Below, piece after piece: positions 43,503 through 52,480 of a DNA stretch of 64,000 nucleotides. The position numbers and the translations under genes were made by a program. This stretch comes from Heyndrickxia sp050281185 (GTDB taxonomy: Bacteria > Bacillota > Bacilli > Bacillales > Bacillaceae_C), in NCBI RefSeq assembly GCF_050281185.1, contig NZ_JBNNWS010000005.1, positions 231,116-295,115 on the forward strand, written 5' to 3'. Position 1 is the first letter of the stretch, and each line of letters opens with the position of its first letter. Under the pieces are notes generated by a model, which saw only the letters and a program-made list of their open reading frames with translations, was not told where the DNA came from and did no database searches.

Positions 43503-43814
43503 TTATGGTCTCTTAACTTCTGTAACTTTACCATCTGAATCAATACTAATTTCATTTCCATTCGGACATTTTGATTTGTTTTTAATTAAATAGCCTTCAG
43601 CTTCTAAGTCATCCACATTTTGTGGAAGTTTGTGTTTTTCTAATTCATAGGCTTGAACCTGTCCTTGTACCATCGTAATAAATGCTTCGCACCCCTTATC
43701 ATTAATTGATCGGCTATGTTTTGTAATATTAGGTATAGCGACAAATATTAAGACAGTAATAATTAATAAAACAATTAACATCTCAATCAAAGTAAATCCT
43801 TTATTATTTTTCAT
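43503..43814 (-). CDS. comGC: Major competence pseudopilin ComGC
   Basis: 103 residues. Prepilin leader KNNKGFTLIEMLIVLLIITVLIF cleaved by ComC after Gly, then GCEAFITMVQGQVQAYELEKHK and the conserved Cys pair (GCEAF and KSKCPNG) that forms a disulfide. Main subunit of the pseudopilus for DNA uptake. AGGAGG-like AGGGCC precedes. Confidence 0.96.
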   Translation of the reverse strand: MKNNKGFTLIEMLIVLLIITVLIFVAIPNITKHSRSINDKGCEAFITMVQGQVQAYELEKHKLPQNVDDLEAEGYLIKNKSKCPNGNEISIDSDGKVTEVKRP

Positions 43815-43831
43815 CTAAGGCCCTCCTCGAT

Positions 43832-44863
43832 TTATATAGAATCAATCATTTCAAACATTGGTAACAGAATGGATAAGTATACTGCAATGACTAAAATACC
43901 AATAAGAATAAACATAAGAGGCTGCAAAATCCGAAATACCTTTTGGATGTTATCCTCTATTTGCATAACACTAAAACGACTATAAAATAGGAGTTCATGA
44001 TCTAATCTGCCATTTTTTTCACCATGCATAGCGACAGTTATAAATTGTGAATCAAGAAATTTCAATTTCGATAAGGAAGATGAGAATGAACTGCCCAATG
44101 TTAATTCTTTGCGAATATTTTCAGCCATTTCTTGCATTAATGGACGAAAGCTTTGAGAGGCCATCATGTCTAATATCTCGTTAATGGAAAATCCTCCTTG
44201 TAGTAAGAAGCTCCACTCTCGAGCCAAAAATTGACTTGTAAACAATTTAAAATAAAACCTAATGATAGGTATTTTTGAAATCCATAAAGCTCTTTCAATG
44301 GAAGTTTTTTTAGCTAATACAAGGTAGATGAGAATGCAGACGAAGATAGACAAAAAGAGGAATAAAACAATGTAATATTGTGCATTTTTCATGAAATAGA
44401 TAAGAAAGCTTACAGTTACTGTTGGACGGTAATCCATTGATGTGTACAATTGCTCAAATTGGGGAAGTAAAAAACTTTTTAAAAGCAGCAATACAAAAGC
44501 AAGAAGAAAAATTAATATTAAGGGGTACTGTAATAACTTCATAAATGTTATTCGATCCTGATGCTTTTTTATTAAATACTGACCAGCCTCCTTTAAAACA
44601 TTCGCAAGATTTCCATGTTTATCAGCAAAATATAGCTGTGTACATGCTTTTTTATCGAAATTCCTATTCCCTAGCACCTCATATATTGGAAGTCCATTTT
44701 GTAAATCCTTAAGCATTTCTTGTGAATTTACGAGAGTTTTTGTTTCTAACTGTTGTAGAAAATCAATTGCTTCTGCTAGAATAAAGCCATTATCAAGCAT
44801 TTCACCTACTCTACTCAAAAATATTCCTTGTGCTTTTAATGGAAGCCGTTTCTTCCACATCAT
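43832..44863 (-). CDS. comGB: Competence membrane platform protein ComGB
   Basis: 343 residues if started at ATG 44863 (MMWKKRLPLKAQGIFLSRVG); the RBS is weak and the start is uncertain. GspF/PilC family with three membrane helices (about 130-155, 180-205, 315-340) and two repeated F domains (GFILAEAIDFLQQL; GGFSINEILDMMA). Overlaps the end of comGA by about 50 bases. Confidence 0.92.
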   Translation of the reverse strand: MMWKKRLPLKAQGIFLSRVGEMLDNGFILAEAIDFLQQLETKTLVNSQEMLKDLQNGLPIYEVLGNRNFDKKACTQLYFADKHGNLANVLKEAGQYLIKKHQDRITFMKLLQYPLILIFLLAFVLLLLKSFLLPQFEQLYTSMDYRPTVTVSFLIYFMKNAQYYIVLFLFLSIFVCILIYLVLAKKTSIERALWISKIPIIRFYFKLFTSQFLAREWSFLLQGGFSINEILDMMASQSFRPLMQEMAENIRKELTLGSSFSSSLSKLKFLDSQFITVAMHGEKNGRLDHELLFYSRFSVMQIEDNIQKVFRILQPLMFILIGILVIAVYLSILLPMFEMIDSI

Positions 44864-45914
44864 AAATCCAACGATAGTATTCATTCGTTGAAAGATAACC
44901 AAGTGCAATCCCCTTCCGTATCATTTCTTTTAATGTTTTATATCTTAAATTCATTCTCTCTCCTCTTGCCTCATTCATTACAGTTTTTAATGTTTTTCCT
45001 ACTAATAGCTCATAAACAGCTGTTCTATTTCTATTTTGATAATTTGCACAATAAGGTGAACAACTTTCACCGCAAAAAGGACATCTTAACGTTACCAGCC
45101 TTTGTGCCGTAACAGCGATTAATGTTTGTTCAATATCATGCCAATTAACTCCAAATTCTAGCAAACGGTAAATAGCTCCCTTTGCATCCCTCGTATGTAA
45201 TGTACTTAATACGAGATGACCGGTTAAAGCTGCTCTAATAGCAATTTTCGCAGTTTCACTATCACGTATTTCTCCAACCATGATGATATCTGGATCATGA
45301 CGTAAGATGGCCTTGAGACCTGTACTATAGGTGATTCCTGCTTTTTCATTCACTTGAACTTGTAAAAACGATCCGTTTTGCTGTTCAACAGGATCCTCAA
45401 GTGTAATCACATTTCGCATCAACTGATTGGAACAATGCTCGACAAGCGCATACATCGTTGTTGTTTTTCCACTCCCGGTTGGACCTGTAAAAATGATCAT
45501 TCCATGTGAGTGCATAAGAAGTGCCTTTAATTTTTTTGTGCTTGTTGGAAATAGAGAAATTTCATCGATCGTTAATGAATGATCTTGAGGAAGGATGCGA
45601 ATGACTAAACTTTCTTTAGAAAGCGCTGTTGGTAATGTAGAAATTCTTAATGAAGTTTTTTTCTGTTGAACAAATAAATGAAATGAACCGCTTTGAGGTT
45701 TTCTTCTTTCGCTAATATCCATTGAGGCCATAAATTTAAAATGCGATATTAGCCTATCACCAATTTCTGTTGACAGATCTCGATACGGGGATAGTCTGCC
45801 ATTAAAGCGAAACTGGACATGATAATCTTCTTGCCTTGGAATTATATGCACATCAGTTGCATTTAACTTTAATGCTTGTCCAAGCAATAAATCCGCAATC
45901 TTTTCAATTGTCAT
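44811..45914 (-). CDS. comGA: Competence traffic ATPase ComGA
   Basis: 367 residues from ATG at 45914 (MTIEKIADLLLGQALK) with AAAGGTGG upstream; the open frame is 22 codons longer. GspE/PilB ATPase: Walker A GPTGSGKTTTMY, Asp box, Walker B MVGEIRDSETA, His box LSTLHTRDAKGAIYRLLEFG, and a Zn-type Cys set (CPFCGESCSPYC). First gene of comG. An A-tract/T-tract pair at 45979-45996 resembles part of a ComK site, not proven. Confidence 0.95.
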   Translation of the reverse strand: MTIEKIADLLLGQALKLNATDVHIIPRQEDYHVQFRFNGRLSPYRDLSTEIGDRLISHFKFMASMDISERRKPQSGSFHLFVQQKKTSLRISTLPTALSKESLVIRILPQDHSLTIDEISLFPTSTKKLKALLMHSHGMIIFTGPTGSGKTTTMYALVEHCSNQLMRNVITLEDPVEQQNGSFLQVQVNEKAGITYSTGLKAILRHDPDIIMVGEIRDSETAKIAIRAALTGHLVLSTLHTRDAKGAIYRLLEFGVNWHDIEQTLIAVTAQRLVTLRCPFCGESCSPYCANYQNRNRTAVYELLVGKTLKTVMNEARGERMNLRYKTLKEMIRKGIALGYLSTNEYYRWIYDVEETASIKSTRNIFE

Positions 45915-46125
45915 TGAAAATAAGCCACCACCTTTTCTCTTTTTTAACCTATTTCGACAGATTCTTTTATATTCCTGCAAAAAACTTTAATTTTTTCAGA
46001 TTATTTTTTATGTGTATTTATCACGTAAATGTCACAAACTAATATATGATGATATTTACATTATCTATACTTTTCCTTTATAATTATAAATTGATGGAGA
46101 AAAAGGGTACAAAGGAGGGATACAT

Positions 46126-46368
46126 ATGGATCGCATGTACAGAGTATTAGGTTTTTGGACCGGTATTTTTACAGTAATGCTTTATCTTGGTGATTTAAAA
46201 TCGACTGCATTATTATTCCTTGGTCAAACGGTATTTTTCGTTTTACTTAGCTATTTGAAATTATCTGAACGTATGTATATGTATATTTTTGGTGCGTACC
46301 TAACTATTTTCTTCGCAGGCTTTACATACTATACTACATTCATATTAGTGCCAGGCGTAGAACATTAA
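46126..46368 (+). CDS. yqgY: YqgY-like membrane protein (DUF2626)
   Basis: 80 residues: MDRMYRVLGFWTGIFTVML, with three hydrophobic stretches and ERMYMYIFGAYLTIFFAGFTYYT. DUF2626 family, function unknown. AAAGGAGG precedes the ATG. Divergent from comGA. Confidence 0.85.
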   Translation: MDRMYRVLGFWTGIFTVMLYLGDLKSTALLFLGQTVFFVLLSYLKLSERMYMYIFGAYLTIFFAGFTYYTTFILVPGVEH

Positions 46369-46375
46369 TCCTTGC

Positions 46376-46415
46376 AAAAAAGACTCTTGAAAAATTTTTC
46401 AAGGGTCTTTTTTAT
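46376..46415 (+). terminator. yqgY terminator
   Basis: Stem AAAAGACTCTTGAAAAA/TTTTTCAAGGGTCTTTT followed by T. Confidence 0.9.
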
Positions 46416-46418
46416 GTA

Positions 46419-46512
46419 GGCTTTATTAGCCAATAGGGTTGTTTCTAATTAAGTCCTATAAGATATGCGTTCAGCTAATTTATACTTTGTATAGAAATCG
46501 ATCTATGCATAC
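46419..46512. repeat. Palindromic repeat E, copy 2
   Basis: Aligns with 9415-9513: shared AGGCTTT-TTA-CCAAT, TTGTTTCT, AAGTCCT, TATGCGTT and TATACTTTG. The arms are more worn than in copy 1 (TATGCG against TATGCATA). Located between the yqgY terminator and yqgX. Confidence 0.65.
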
Positions 46513-46560
46513 TTAATTGATAAACAATACTTATAAACAAATCCTTTATGTAAAAGACTT

Positions 46561-47187
46561 TTATAGGAATGGATTATTCACTTTTTCATCTTTAATCATT
46601 GTTTCTGGTCCATGACCTGAAAGGACAATAGTATCTTCAGGTAAGACTAGTAGTTTTTTCTCAATACTCTCTAATAATTGTTGATGATTCCCTCCTGGCA
46701 GGTCAGTTCTGCCTATACTGTTAAGAAATAATGTATCACCAGCAAAGACTATCCCCATTTCTTTTATATAGAAAGAGATACTTCCAGGAGAATGCCCTGG
46801 TGTTTGAAAAATGTCTAATGTAAATGATCCGATCGTAAGACTTGTTTCATTATCGATCAATTGATCAGCAGGCTGCTGCTGAACGGACCTTCCCATCATA
46901 AATATCTCGGAACCATTAAGTGTGGGATCGACAAGCCAGTTTGCTTCCTTCTTATGTACATAAACAGGAATGTTAAAAGCATTCCTTATCGTATCAACCG
47001 CTCCTATATGGTCGAAATGAGCATGGGTTAGCAATATCGCAATTGGCTTCAACTTTTGATCGTTAATAATAGTTAGCAGCTTTTCACCTTCATCGCCTGG
47101 ATCGATCACGATACATTCTTTCATATCCCCAACAAGTAAATAACAGTTTGTTTGTAATATCCCTAATGGAATACGTTGCCATTTCAT
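46561..47187 (-). CDS. yqgX: Metallo-beta-lactamase fold hydrolase YqgX
   Basis: 208 residues from ATG at 47187 (MKWQRIPLGILQTNCYLL) with GAGGAGG upstream. Metal ligands THAHFDHIGAVD, TPGHSPGSI, FAGDTLF and LSGHGPET. Glyoxalase II-like; in relatives linked to bacillithiol or methylglyoxal detoxification, but the substrate is not known here. Confidence 0.92.
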   Translation of the reverse strand: MKWQRIPLGILQTNCYLLVGDMKECIVIDPGDEGEKLLTIINDQKLKPIAILLTHAHFDHIGAVDTIRNAFNIPVYVHKKEANWLVDPTLNGSEIFMMGRSVQQQPADQLIDNETSLTIGSFTLDIFQTPGHSPGSISFYIKEMGIVFAGDTLFLNSIGRTDLPGGNHQQLLESIEKKLLVLPEDTIVLSGHGPETMIKDEKVNNPFL

Positions 47188-47417
47188 AACATTACCTCCT
47201 CGTTCATACATATTACCATATCAAATATTGGATTTGCTAAATTTATTGTACTTGTAATTTTGTTTTGGTTAATACTAAATACAAGTCAAAGAACTTTCAT
47301 TTTTTTCACCTCGACAAATATAGCACAAAATTGTAAAATATTTAAGAATGCCATTATCAATTTACATACGAAAAATTGACAGCTTTTCAATTTATTAAAG
47401 GAAGGGGTCTGTTACAA

Positions 47418-47591
47418 ATGGGTACAGTCATTATTTTTGCTTTAGTTACTTTGCTTGCTTTAATTGGAACTATAACTGCCTTCAAAAATAAAAATCCAAT
47501 GGGGATTATTTTTGGACTAATTACACTAGGTGTTTTCGGCTGGTTTACAGTTATGACAGTTATTCATTCCGGATACCCAGGAACGATTTAA
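47418..47591 (+). CDS. yqgW: YqgW-like membrane protein (DUF2759)
   Basis: 57 residues from ATG at 47418 (MGTVIIFALVTLLALIGT), after AAGGAAGGGG. Two membrane helices separated by KNKNPMG, then VFGWFTVMTVIHSG. The upstream 14 codons of the open frame have no support. Function unknown. Confidence 0.8.
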   Translation: MGTVIIFALVTLLALIGTITAFKNKNPMGIIFGLITLGVFGWFTVMTVIHSGYPGTI

Positions 47592-47609
47592 TAAGTGTAT
47601 TCTTGTGAA

Positions 47610-47641
47610 GAAAAAGAGCAGCGTTTGCTGCTCTTTTTCTA
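47610..47641 (+). terminator. yqgW terminator, symmetric
   Basis: Stem AAAAAGAGCAGC/GCTGCTCTTTTT around GTTT; works on either strand. Confidence 0.9.
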
Positions 47642-47735
47642 TGTAAGGATACAGGACGACAAAACGTTAACATAACCATGCACACGCCGCCTTTTTGGAA
47701 GATGTTTCATTCCATGAATTATCTTGAACAAAACA

Positions 47736-48857
47736 TTACTTTTTGTATTCAACTATAGGAACAATCTTTTTTGTCTTTAAATCCAATATCTTTTCATATT
47801 GGAATCCATATAAACAAACTTCTCCATTCGGAGAACATGTTATTGGTTCATTCTGCAAATGTTCAAATAAAACATCTTCTTTTTTATTTAAAATACGATA
47901 ACTGACTAATTTATAATGTTGTTCATATTCATCAATTGACCCGCTTTCATATGGTACAAAAGTAAGAAATCGATTTTCTTTTTCAGAGAAATCATAATTT
48001 GGAATAAGCCAATCATTATACTGGCTTAGATGGGGAATATGAAAAGAATACACCTCTTTTAAAGAGTGATCATAAAAATGATATCTCGCTTGTTCGTTAT
48101 TATCAGAATCAACGGTTATAGTAAAAAGAAAGTTGTATAAAGTATCGAAATGGTAAATATTTTTCAATAACGTTGTCTGCTTATCAATATTGTTTAATGA
48201 ATAAGAAACAAGAGGTGCTTTCAAACGTATATCCTTCTTATCCCACACTTGTGAAAGAATTGTATCTTTGCCAAACCACTTTATAAAAGGATCCGAAAAG
48301 TCGTACTCAGAAATTGACGAATCGTTAAGGTTTAAAATAAAAACCTTGAATGTCCAGTCTTCAAAAAAAACAGAAATAGCTAAAAACTGCGTATTCCTTT
48401 CATTCCAATCATACGCTAAATCATAGGATTCCATTTCTTTTGCAAAAAGCGTCTTACCCGATCTATCTAAAATATAAATTTTAGCAAGGTATGTAAGCGG
48501 TGATGTTTGAACTAAGATTTTTGAATGATCAGGACTGATAACTACAGTTTTAATCGGTTTTTCACTCTTAAAAATCAAATCACTTTTACCTGTTATTAAG
48601 TGGTATTTAAATATCAGAGATTCCTTATTCTGATGGATTGTGTATAAAAGCGTTTCGTCATCTAGCCAACCGACGATTTTTTCAAACTGTTCTTTAGGAA
48701 GCTTCAAAGTTTTCATCTCTTTAATAAGTGTTTCCTTCTTTTGGACAAGCTTCTCTTTAGGCTTTTGTTGTTCACATCCAGATAACAGAAGAAAAAGAAT
48801 CAACAAAAATAATGTGCTGACAATGAGGTTATAGTGTTTATGTCTTTTCTTTTTCAT
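47736..48857 (-). CDS. yqgU: Lipoprotein YqgU
   Basis: 373 residues from ATG at 48857, six bases after GAGGTG. Signal helix (about 10-27) ending in lipobox LLLSGC, so the mature protein is a lipid-anchored surface protein. The rest is beta-rich, with repeated motifs such as DDETLLYTI and FIKWFGKDTILSQVWD that suggest a propeller. Function unknown. Confidence 0.85.
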   Translation of the reverse strand: MKKKRHKHYNLIVSTLFLLILFLLLSGCEQQKPKEKLVQKKETLIKEMKTLKLPKEQFEKIVGWLDDETLLYTIHQNKESLIFKYHLITGKSDLIFKSEKPIKTVVISPDHSKILVQTSPLTYLAKIYILDRSGKTLFAKEMESYDLAYDWNERNTQFLAISVFFEDWTFKVFILNLNDSSISEYDFSDPFIKWFGKDTILSQVWDKKDIRLKAPLVSYSLNNIDKQTTLLKNIYHFDTLYNFLFTITVDSDNNEQARYHFYDHSLKEVYSFHIPHLSQYNDWLIPNYDFSEKENRFLTFVPYESGSIDEYEQHYKLVSYRILNKKEDVLFEHLQNEPITCSPNGEVCLYGFQYEKILDLKTKKIVPIVEYKK

Positions 48858-48927
48858 CCATTTCACCTCAAAACTTGGTATTCTAGTTTTTTCTATTGCA
48901 ATAATAATTCATGTTGTAATTCCTAAA

Positions 48928-49037
48928 AAAAAACGAGGGTGACCCCTAGTGACAGCTTCAACATATAGGATGGACATACTTAAAGTTGCCACTATATATT
49001 AAAGTATAATATCTGTCACTTTGCTTTTGGGTCACCC
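48928..49037 (-). terminator. Long hairpin after ltaS, candidate bidirectional terminator or MITE remnant
   Basis: Outer arms GGGTGACCC (48937-48945) and GGGTCACCC (49029-49037) pair over 9 bp; inner arms TGACAG/CTGTCA pair over 6 bp; the loop is about 57 bases. Minus strand is followed by T9, plus strand by TTAATTATTTTTTT. It fills the space between ltaS and yqgU. Confidence 0.6.
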
Positions 49038-50921
49038 TTAATTATTTTTTTCATTGCCCTTCATATCATAAAACCTTAAAAGATCACCATAAATAATTTT
49101 ATCAGAATAATCTAGCTCTGTCCCTGCTTTTTCTTGATATTTAGTACAGTTATTCTTATCAATAGCTTCTTCTGTTTCTTTAGAATAACATGTACCCCCA
49201 GCCCATACATATTTGTCTGTAATAAATTGACCATCACGAAGCACTACATAATTATGATGTTCTGGAGAAAATAAATCTTCCCCAAATTGAATATCCTTTT
49301 TAGTATCAATGCCTAATAGATGAAGAATGGTTGGTCTAATATCAATTTGCCCGCCCACTTCAGATATGAGTTTCCCTTTCCCTTTATCTGTCACGCCAGG
49401 TATATGGACAATAAACGGAACTTTTTGAAGATCCACACTGACATAAGGTGTGACTTCTTTTCCTAAATATTCTCCCATTGCAATATTGTGATTTTCGGAA
49501 ATTCCATAATGATCTCCATACATAATAATGATGGAATGATCATATAAACCACTTTCTTTTAACTTTGTGATAAATTCCTTAATTGATTCATCTGTGTAGC
49601 GAACAGTAGTAAAATAACGGTTAACAGTTTTATCATTAGATGTATATTCATCAATAAGTTTATCCGATTCATCAAGAACAAATGGGTGATGATTGGTTAA
49701 TGTCAGCATTTTTGCATAAAATGGCTTAGGCATCTCCTTCATCAAATCTACTGATTGTTGAAAGAAAGGGATATCTTTCATTCCCCAGCCTACAGAATTT
49801 TCATCTGTAATATTGTATGAAGTCGCAGAGTAGAACTGCTGATACCCTAAAGATTTATACATAATATCCCGATTCCAGAAGCTTTTATTATTTGCATGCA
49901 TTCCGGCAGTATAGTATCCATTTTCATTTAATCGTTGTGCCATAGAATTATATTTATTACTAGCATGTGTAAAAAATACAGCCCCTCGATTTAAAGGATA
50001 TAGCGAATTTTCCACTAAAAATTCTGCATCAGATGTTTTCCCTTGCCCTGTTTGATGATAAAAATTGTCGAAATAAAAACTGTCTTTAATAAAGTCATTT
50101 AAAAACGGAGTAATCACTTGTCCATTCACCTTTGAATTGATGACAAAACTTTGTGTTGATTCCAGTGAAATGACAATAACATTTCTTCCTTTTGCTACTC
50201 CAAAAAGTTTTTTATCTGGTTTCACGTAATTTGCACGAACATAGTTTTCAACATCAATTAAATTACTACCGTCTGCCATTGCTTTTTGGGCAGAAGTTTT
50301 CGACTGGAGAAAAATATCATATAAGTGATAGCTAAACGAACCGATATTCTTAACCAAAATCTCTCGATCAAATGTCCGTGTAAGAAGCTGTGGACGCTCC
50401 GCCTCCGCTAATCCAAGATTTAAAAAAAGGATTGCTGCTGTTACAAGAAAATAAGCTCTCCGATTGATCCTTGTTGTCTTTTTAAAGTTCACCATTTTGG
50501 GTTTGAATCTTACTATTAGAATTAAAATGATGACATCAAAAAAATAGACAAAATCCGACCAATAAATTTCGGCAGCAGCACTATCACCTAAATCACTAAA
50601 ATTATTCGTTTGAAATAAAACCGGCAAGGTAAGAAAGTCAGTAAAAAAGCGATAAAATACAACATTAGCATAAATGACAAAGGATAAAACGAAACTCATC
50701 AATAAAATATACCGGTTTCTAACTTTTTCCGATTTAAAGTATAGAGAAACACCAAAAACAAAAAATAAAAAACTTGCAGGGTTAATCAATAATATAAATT
50801 CCTGCATCCAATTTTCAATTTTAATATTAAATGCTGTTTTATAAACGATATCCGTTTTAATCCAGAGAAAAATAGCTGCAACAATAGGCAATAAAATGTT
50901 AGCCTTTTTTAATTTTGACAT
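49038..50921 (-). CDS. ltaS: Lipoteichoic acid synthase family protein (YqgS)
   Basis: 627 residues. Five N-terminal membrane helices (to about 185), then an extracellular sulfatase-like domain. Active-site Thr lies in HQTGQGKTSDAEF. Metal-binding segments include VISLESTQSF (Glu) and MYGDHYGISENHN (Asp, His). It polymerises glycerolphosphate from phosphatidylglycerol. Bacillus has several paralogs (LtaS, YfnI, YqgS, YvgJ); position says YqgS. Confidence 0.93.
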   Translation of the reverse strand: MSKLKKANILLPIVAAIFLWIKTDIVYKTAFNIKIENWMQEFILLINPASFLFFVFGVSLYFKSEKVRNRYILLMSFVLSFVIYANVVFYRFFTDFLTLPVLFQTNNFSDLGDSAAAEIYWSDFVYFFDVIILILIVRFKPKMVNFKKTTRINRRAYFLVTAAILFLNLGLAEAERPQLLTRTFDREILVKNIGSFSYHLYDIFLQSKTSAQKAMADGSNLIDVENYVRANYVKPDKKLFGVAKGRNVIVISLESTQSFVINSKVNGQVITPFLNDFIKDSFYFDNFYHQTGQGKTSDAEFLVENSLYPLNRGAVFFTHASNKYNSMAQRLNENGYYTAGMHANNKSFWNRDIMYKSLGYQQFYSATSYNITDENSVGWGMKDIPFFQQSVDLMKEMPKPFYAKMLTLTNHHPFVLDESDKLIDEYTSNDKTVNRYFTTVRYTDESIKEFITKLKESGLYDHSIIIMYGDHYGISENHNIAMGEYLGKEVTPYVSVDLQKVPFIVHIPGVTDKGKGKLISEVGGQIDIRPTILHLLGIDTKKDIQFGEDLFSPEHHNYVVLRDGQFITDKYVWAGGTCYSKETEEAIDKNNCTKYQEKAGTELDYSDKIIYGDLLRFYDMKGNEKNN

Positions 50922-51099
50922 TAATATCTTGGAACCTCCTTCTTGCCAAGAAACGCTTGAACAGTAAGAAAGTGTTTTTTATTTCTAATCAATCCTATTA
51001 GTATTACTACCCAATATATTAGACGTTTGAGCCACTAAAATGGTTTCAAGTTTGTCCGAATTTTCTTAAAAACCGGACTTTGCTGGTTATCTTTTTCCT

Positions 51100-52077
51100 T
51101 TATTTACTTTCAAGATTGGCTTTTATTAACCATGCGGCTCCATATACTCCTGCATCATTTCCTAATGTAGCTATATCGATACTTGTAGATTGGGCAACAG
51201 TAGAAAAAGCGAAGTTTTGAAAATATTGATTTAGAGGATTTAATAATACATTTCCTGCTCTTGACACTCCTCCACCAATGATAATTTTTTCTGGGTTGCA
51301 AACATTCCCAATATTCGCTAATGCTAATCCTAAATAAAAGGCAACTTTATCGACAATTTCGATTGCTAGTTGATCACCTTCCCTAGCACTATCAAAAACA
51401 TCTTTCGCGCTTATTTTACTATTATTTTCAAATATCATTTTTAATTTCGACTCGTTATAATATGTATGAATAGCTTCAGTTGCTATTCGTGAAATTCCTG
51501 TTGCAGAAGTCACTGTTTCTAAACAGCCTGTTTTCCCACAGTTACAAGGTGCACCATTTTCCGGAATTACTGTAATATGACCGATTTCACCTGCCGCTCC
51601 CTTTATCCCATGAACGATTTGACCATTCGCAATTACTCCTCCACCTACACCTGTTCCAAGTGTCACACACACTAAATCTTTTGCCCCATTTCCAGCGCCT
51701 TTCCACATTTCACCTAAAGCTGCGCAGTTGGCATCATTATCAACCACAACAGGCAAGCCTGTCACTCCTCCTAAAATTTCAGCAATAGGATAATTGTTTT
51801 CCCACCCTAGATTCACTGCTTCATAAATCAATCCCTTTTCTAAATCTATTGCCCCTGGAGCTCCTAATCCAATCCCAACGAGTATTTCCTTCGTCTGTTT
51901 TAGTGTTTCTAATTTTTGATCAATTGAATCAGAAATATTTTTCAAAATGTTTTTTCCAAAGTCAGAATTATCCGTATCAATTTCCCATTTTAATATAATT
52001 TCTCCGTTATCTTGAATAAATGCTATTTTTGTTGTTGTTCCCCCAAGATCTACTCCTACAATCCATTTATGAGACAT
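51100..52077 (-). CDS. glcK: Glucokinase (ROK family)
   Basis: 325 residues. ATP site VGVDLGGTTTKIAFI, sugar site VVVDNDANCAALGE, LGTGVGGGVI and the Zn motif EIGHITVIPENGAPCNCGKTGCLET typical of ROK kinases. Phosphorylates free glucose. Preceded by yqgQ with an 11-base gap, as in B. subtilis. Confidence 0.96.
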   Translation of the reverse strand: MSHKWIVGVDLGGTTTKIAFIQDNGEIILKWEIDTDNSDFGKNILKNISDSIDQKLETLKQTKEILVGIGLGAPGAIDLEKGLIYEAVNLGWENNYPIAEILGGVTGLPVVVDNDANCAALGEMWKGAGNGAKDLVCVTLGTGVGGGVIANGQIVHGIKGAAGEIGHITVIPENGAPCNCGKTGCLETVTSATGISRIATEAIHTYYNESKLKMIFENNSKISAKDVFDSAREGDQLAIEIVDKVAFYLGLALANIGNVCNPEKIIIGGGVSRAGNVLLNPLNQYFQNFAFSTVAQSTSIDIATLGNDAGVYGAAWLIKANLESK

Positions 52078-52088
52078 ATGTATTCCCC

Positions 52089-52289
52089 CTAAAATATTTT
52101 TTTACAATTTTGCCTTTCGTGTTTCAGTATTAAAATTGCCAACTGAAATACGTCCTGTTCAATTAATTGATTCTTATATAATTCTCTTATTTCTCGTTCC
52201 ATCAACTCTATATCTCCAGAACGATCTCCCACATAAATAATAATCCCAAATTTTTTTAATAATTGCTGTACATCGTAAAAAGTTTTCAA
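52089..52289 (-). CDS. yqgQ: YqgQ family protein (DUF910)
   Basis: 66 residues from TTG at 52289 (MKTFYDVQQLLKKFG), nine bases after AAGGG; the GTG two codons earlier sits too close to the RBS. Three-helix protein with IYVGDRSGDIELMEREIRELY. Possibly nucleic-acid binding; no known role. Co-transcribed with glcK. Confidence 0.88.
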   Translation of the reverse strand: MKTFYDVQQLLKKFGIIIYVGDRSGDIELMEREIRELYKNQLIEQDVFQLAILILKHERQNCKKIF

Positions 52290-52480
52290 CGCCACACACC
52301 CTTAATTTTTGGAACTGCCTTCTAATCATAGATAGTATAGTTGATATACATGGAAGGGACAAGTTTTGAAGCAGTAAATCAAATAAAGCTCTCTTTCAGT
52401 ACAATTTTATAAACATATATAAATAAGTTATTACGTATATTTGGAGTTAGATGGACAAACCAAAAGGGAGAGAAACTCCT

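Noticed and set aside
45979..45996. Firm ComK operator upstream of comGA
   Set aside because: Only one A-tract/T-tract pair with a six-base centre is visible, whereas ComK needs two AAAAN5TTTT boxes at set spacing. Mentioned only as a resemblance.
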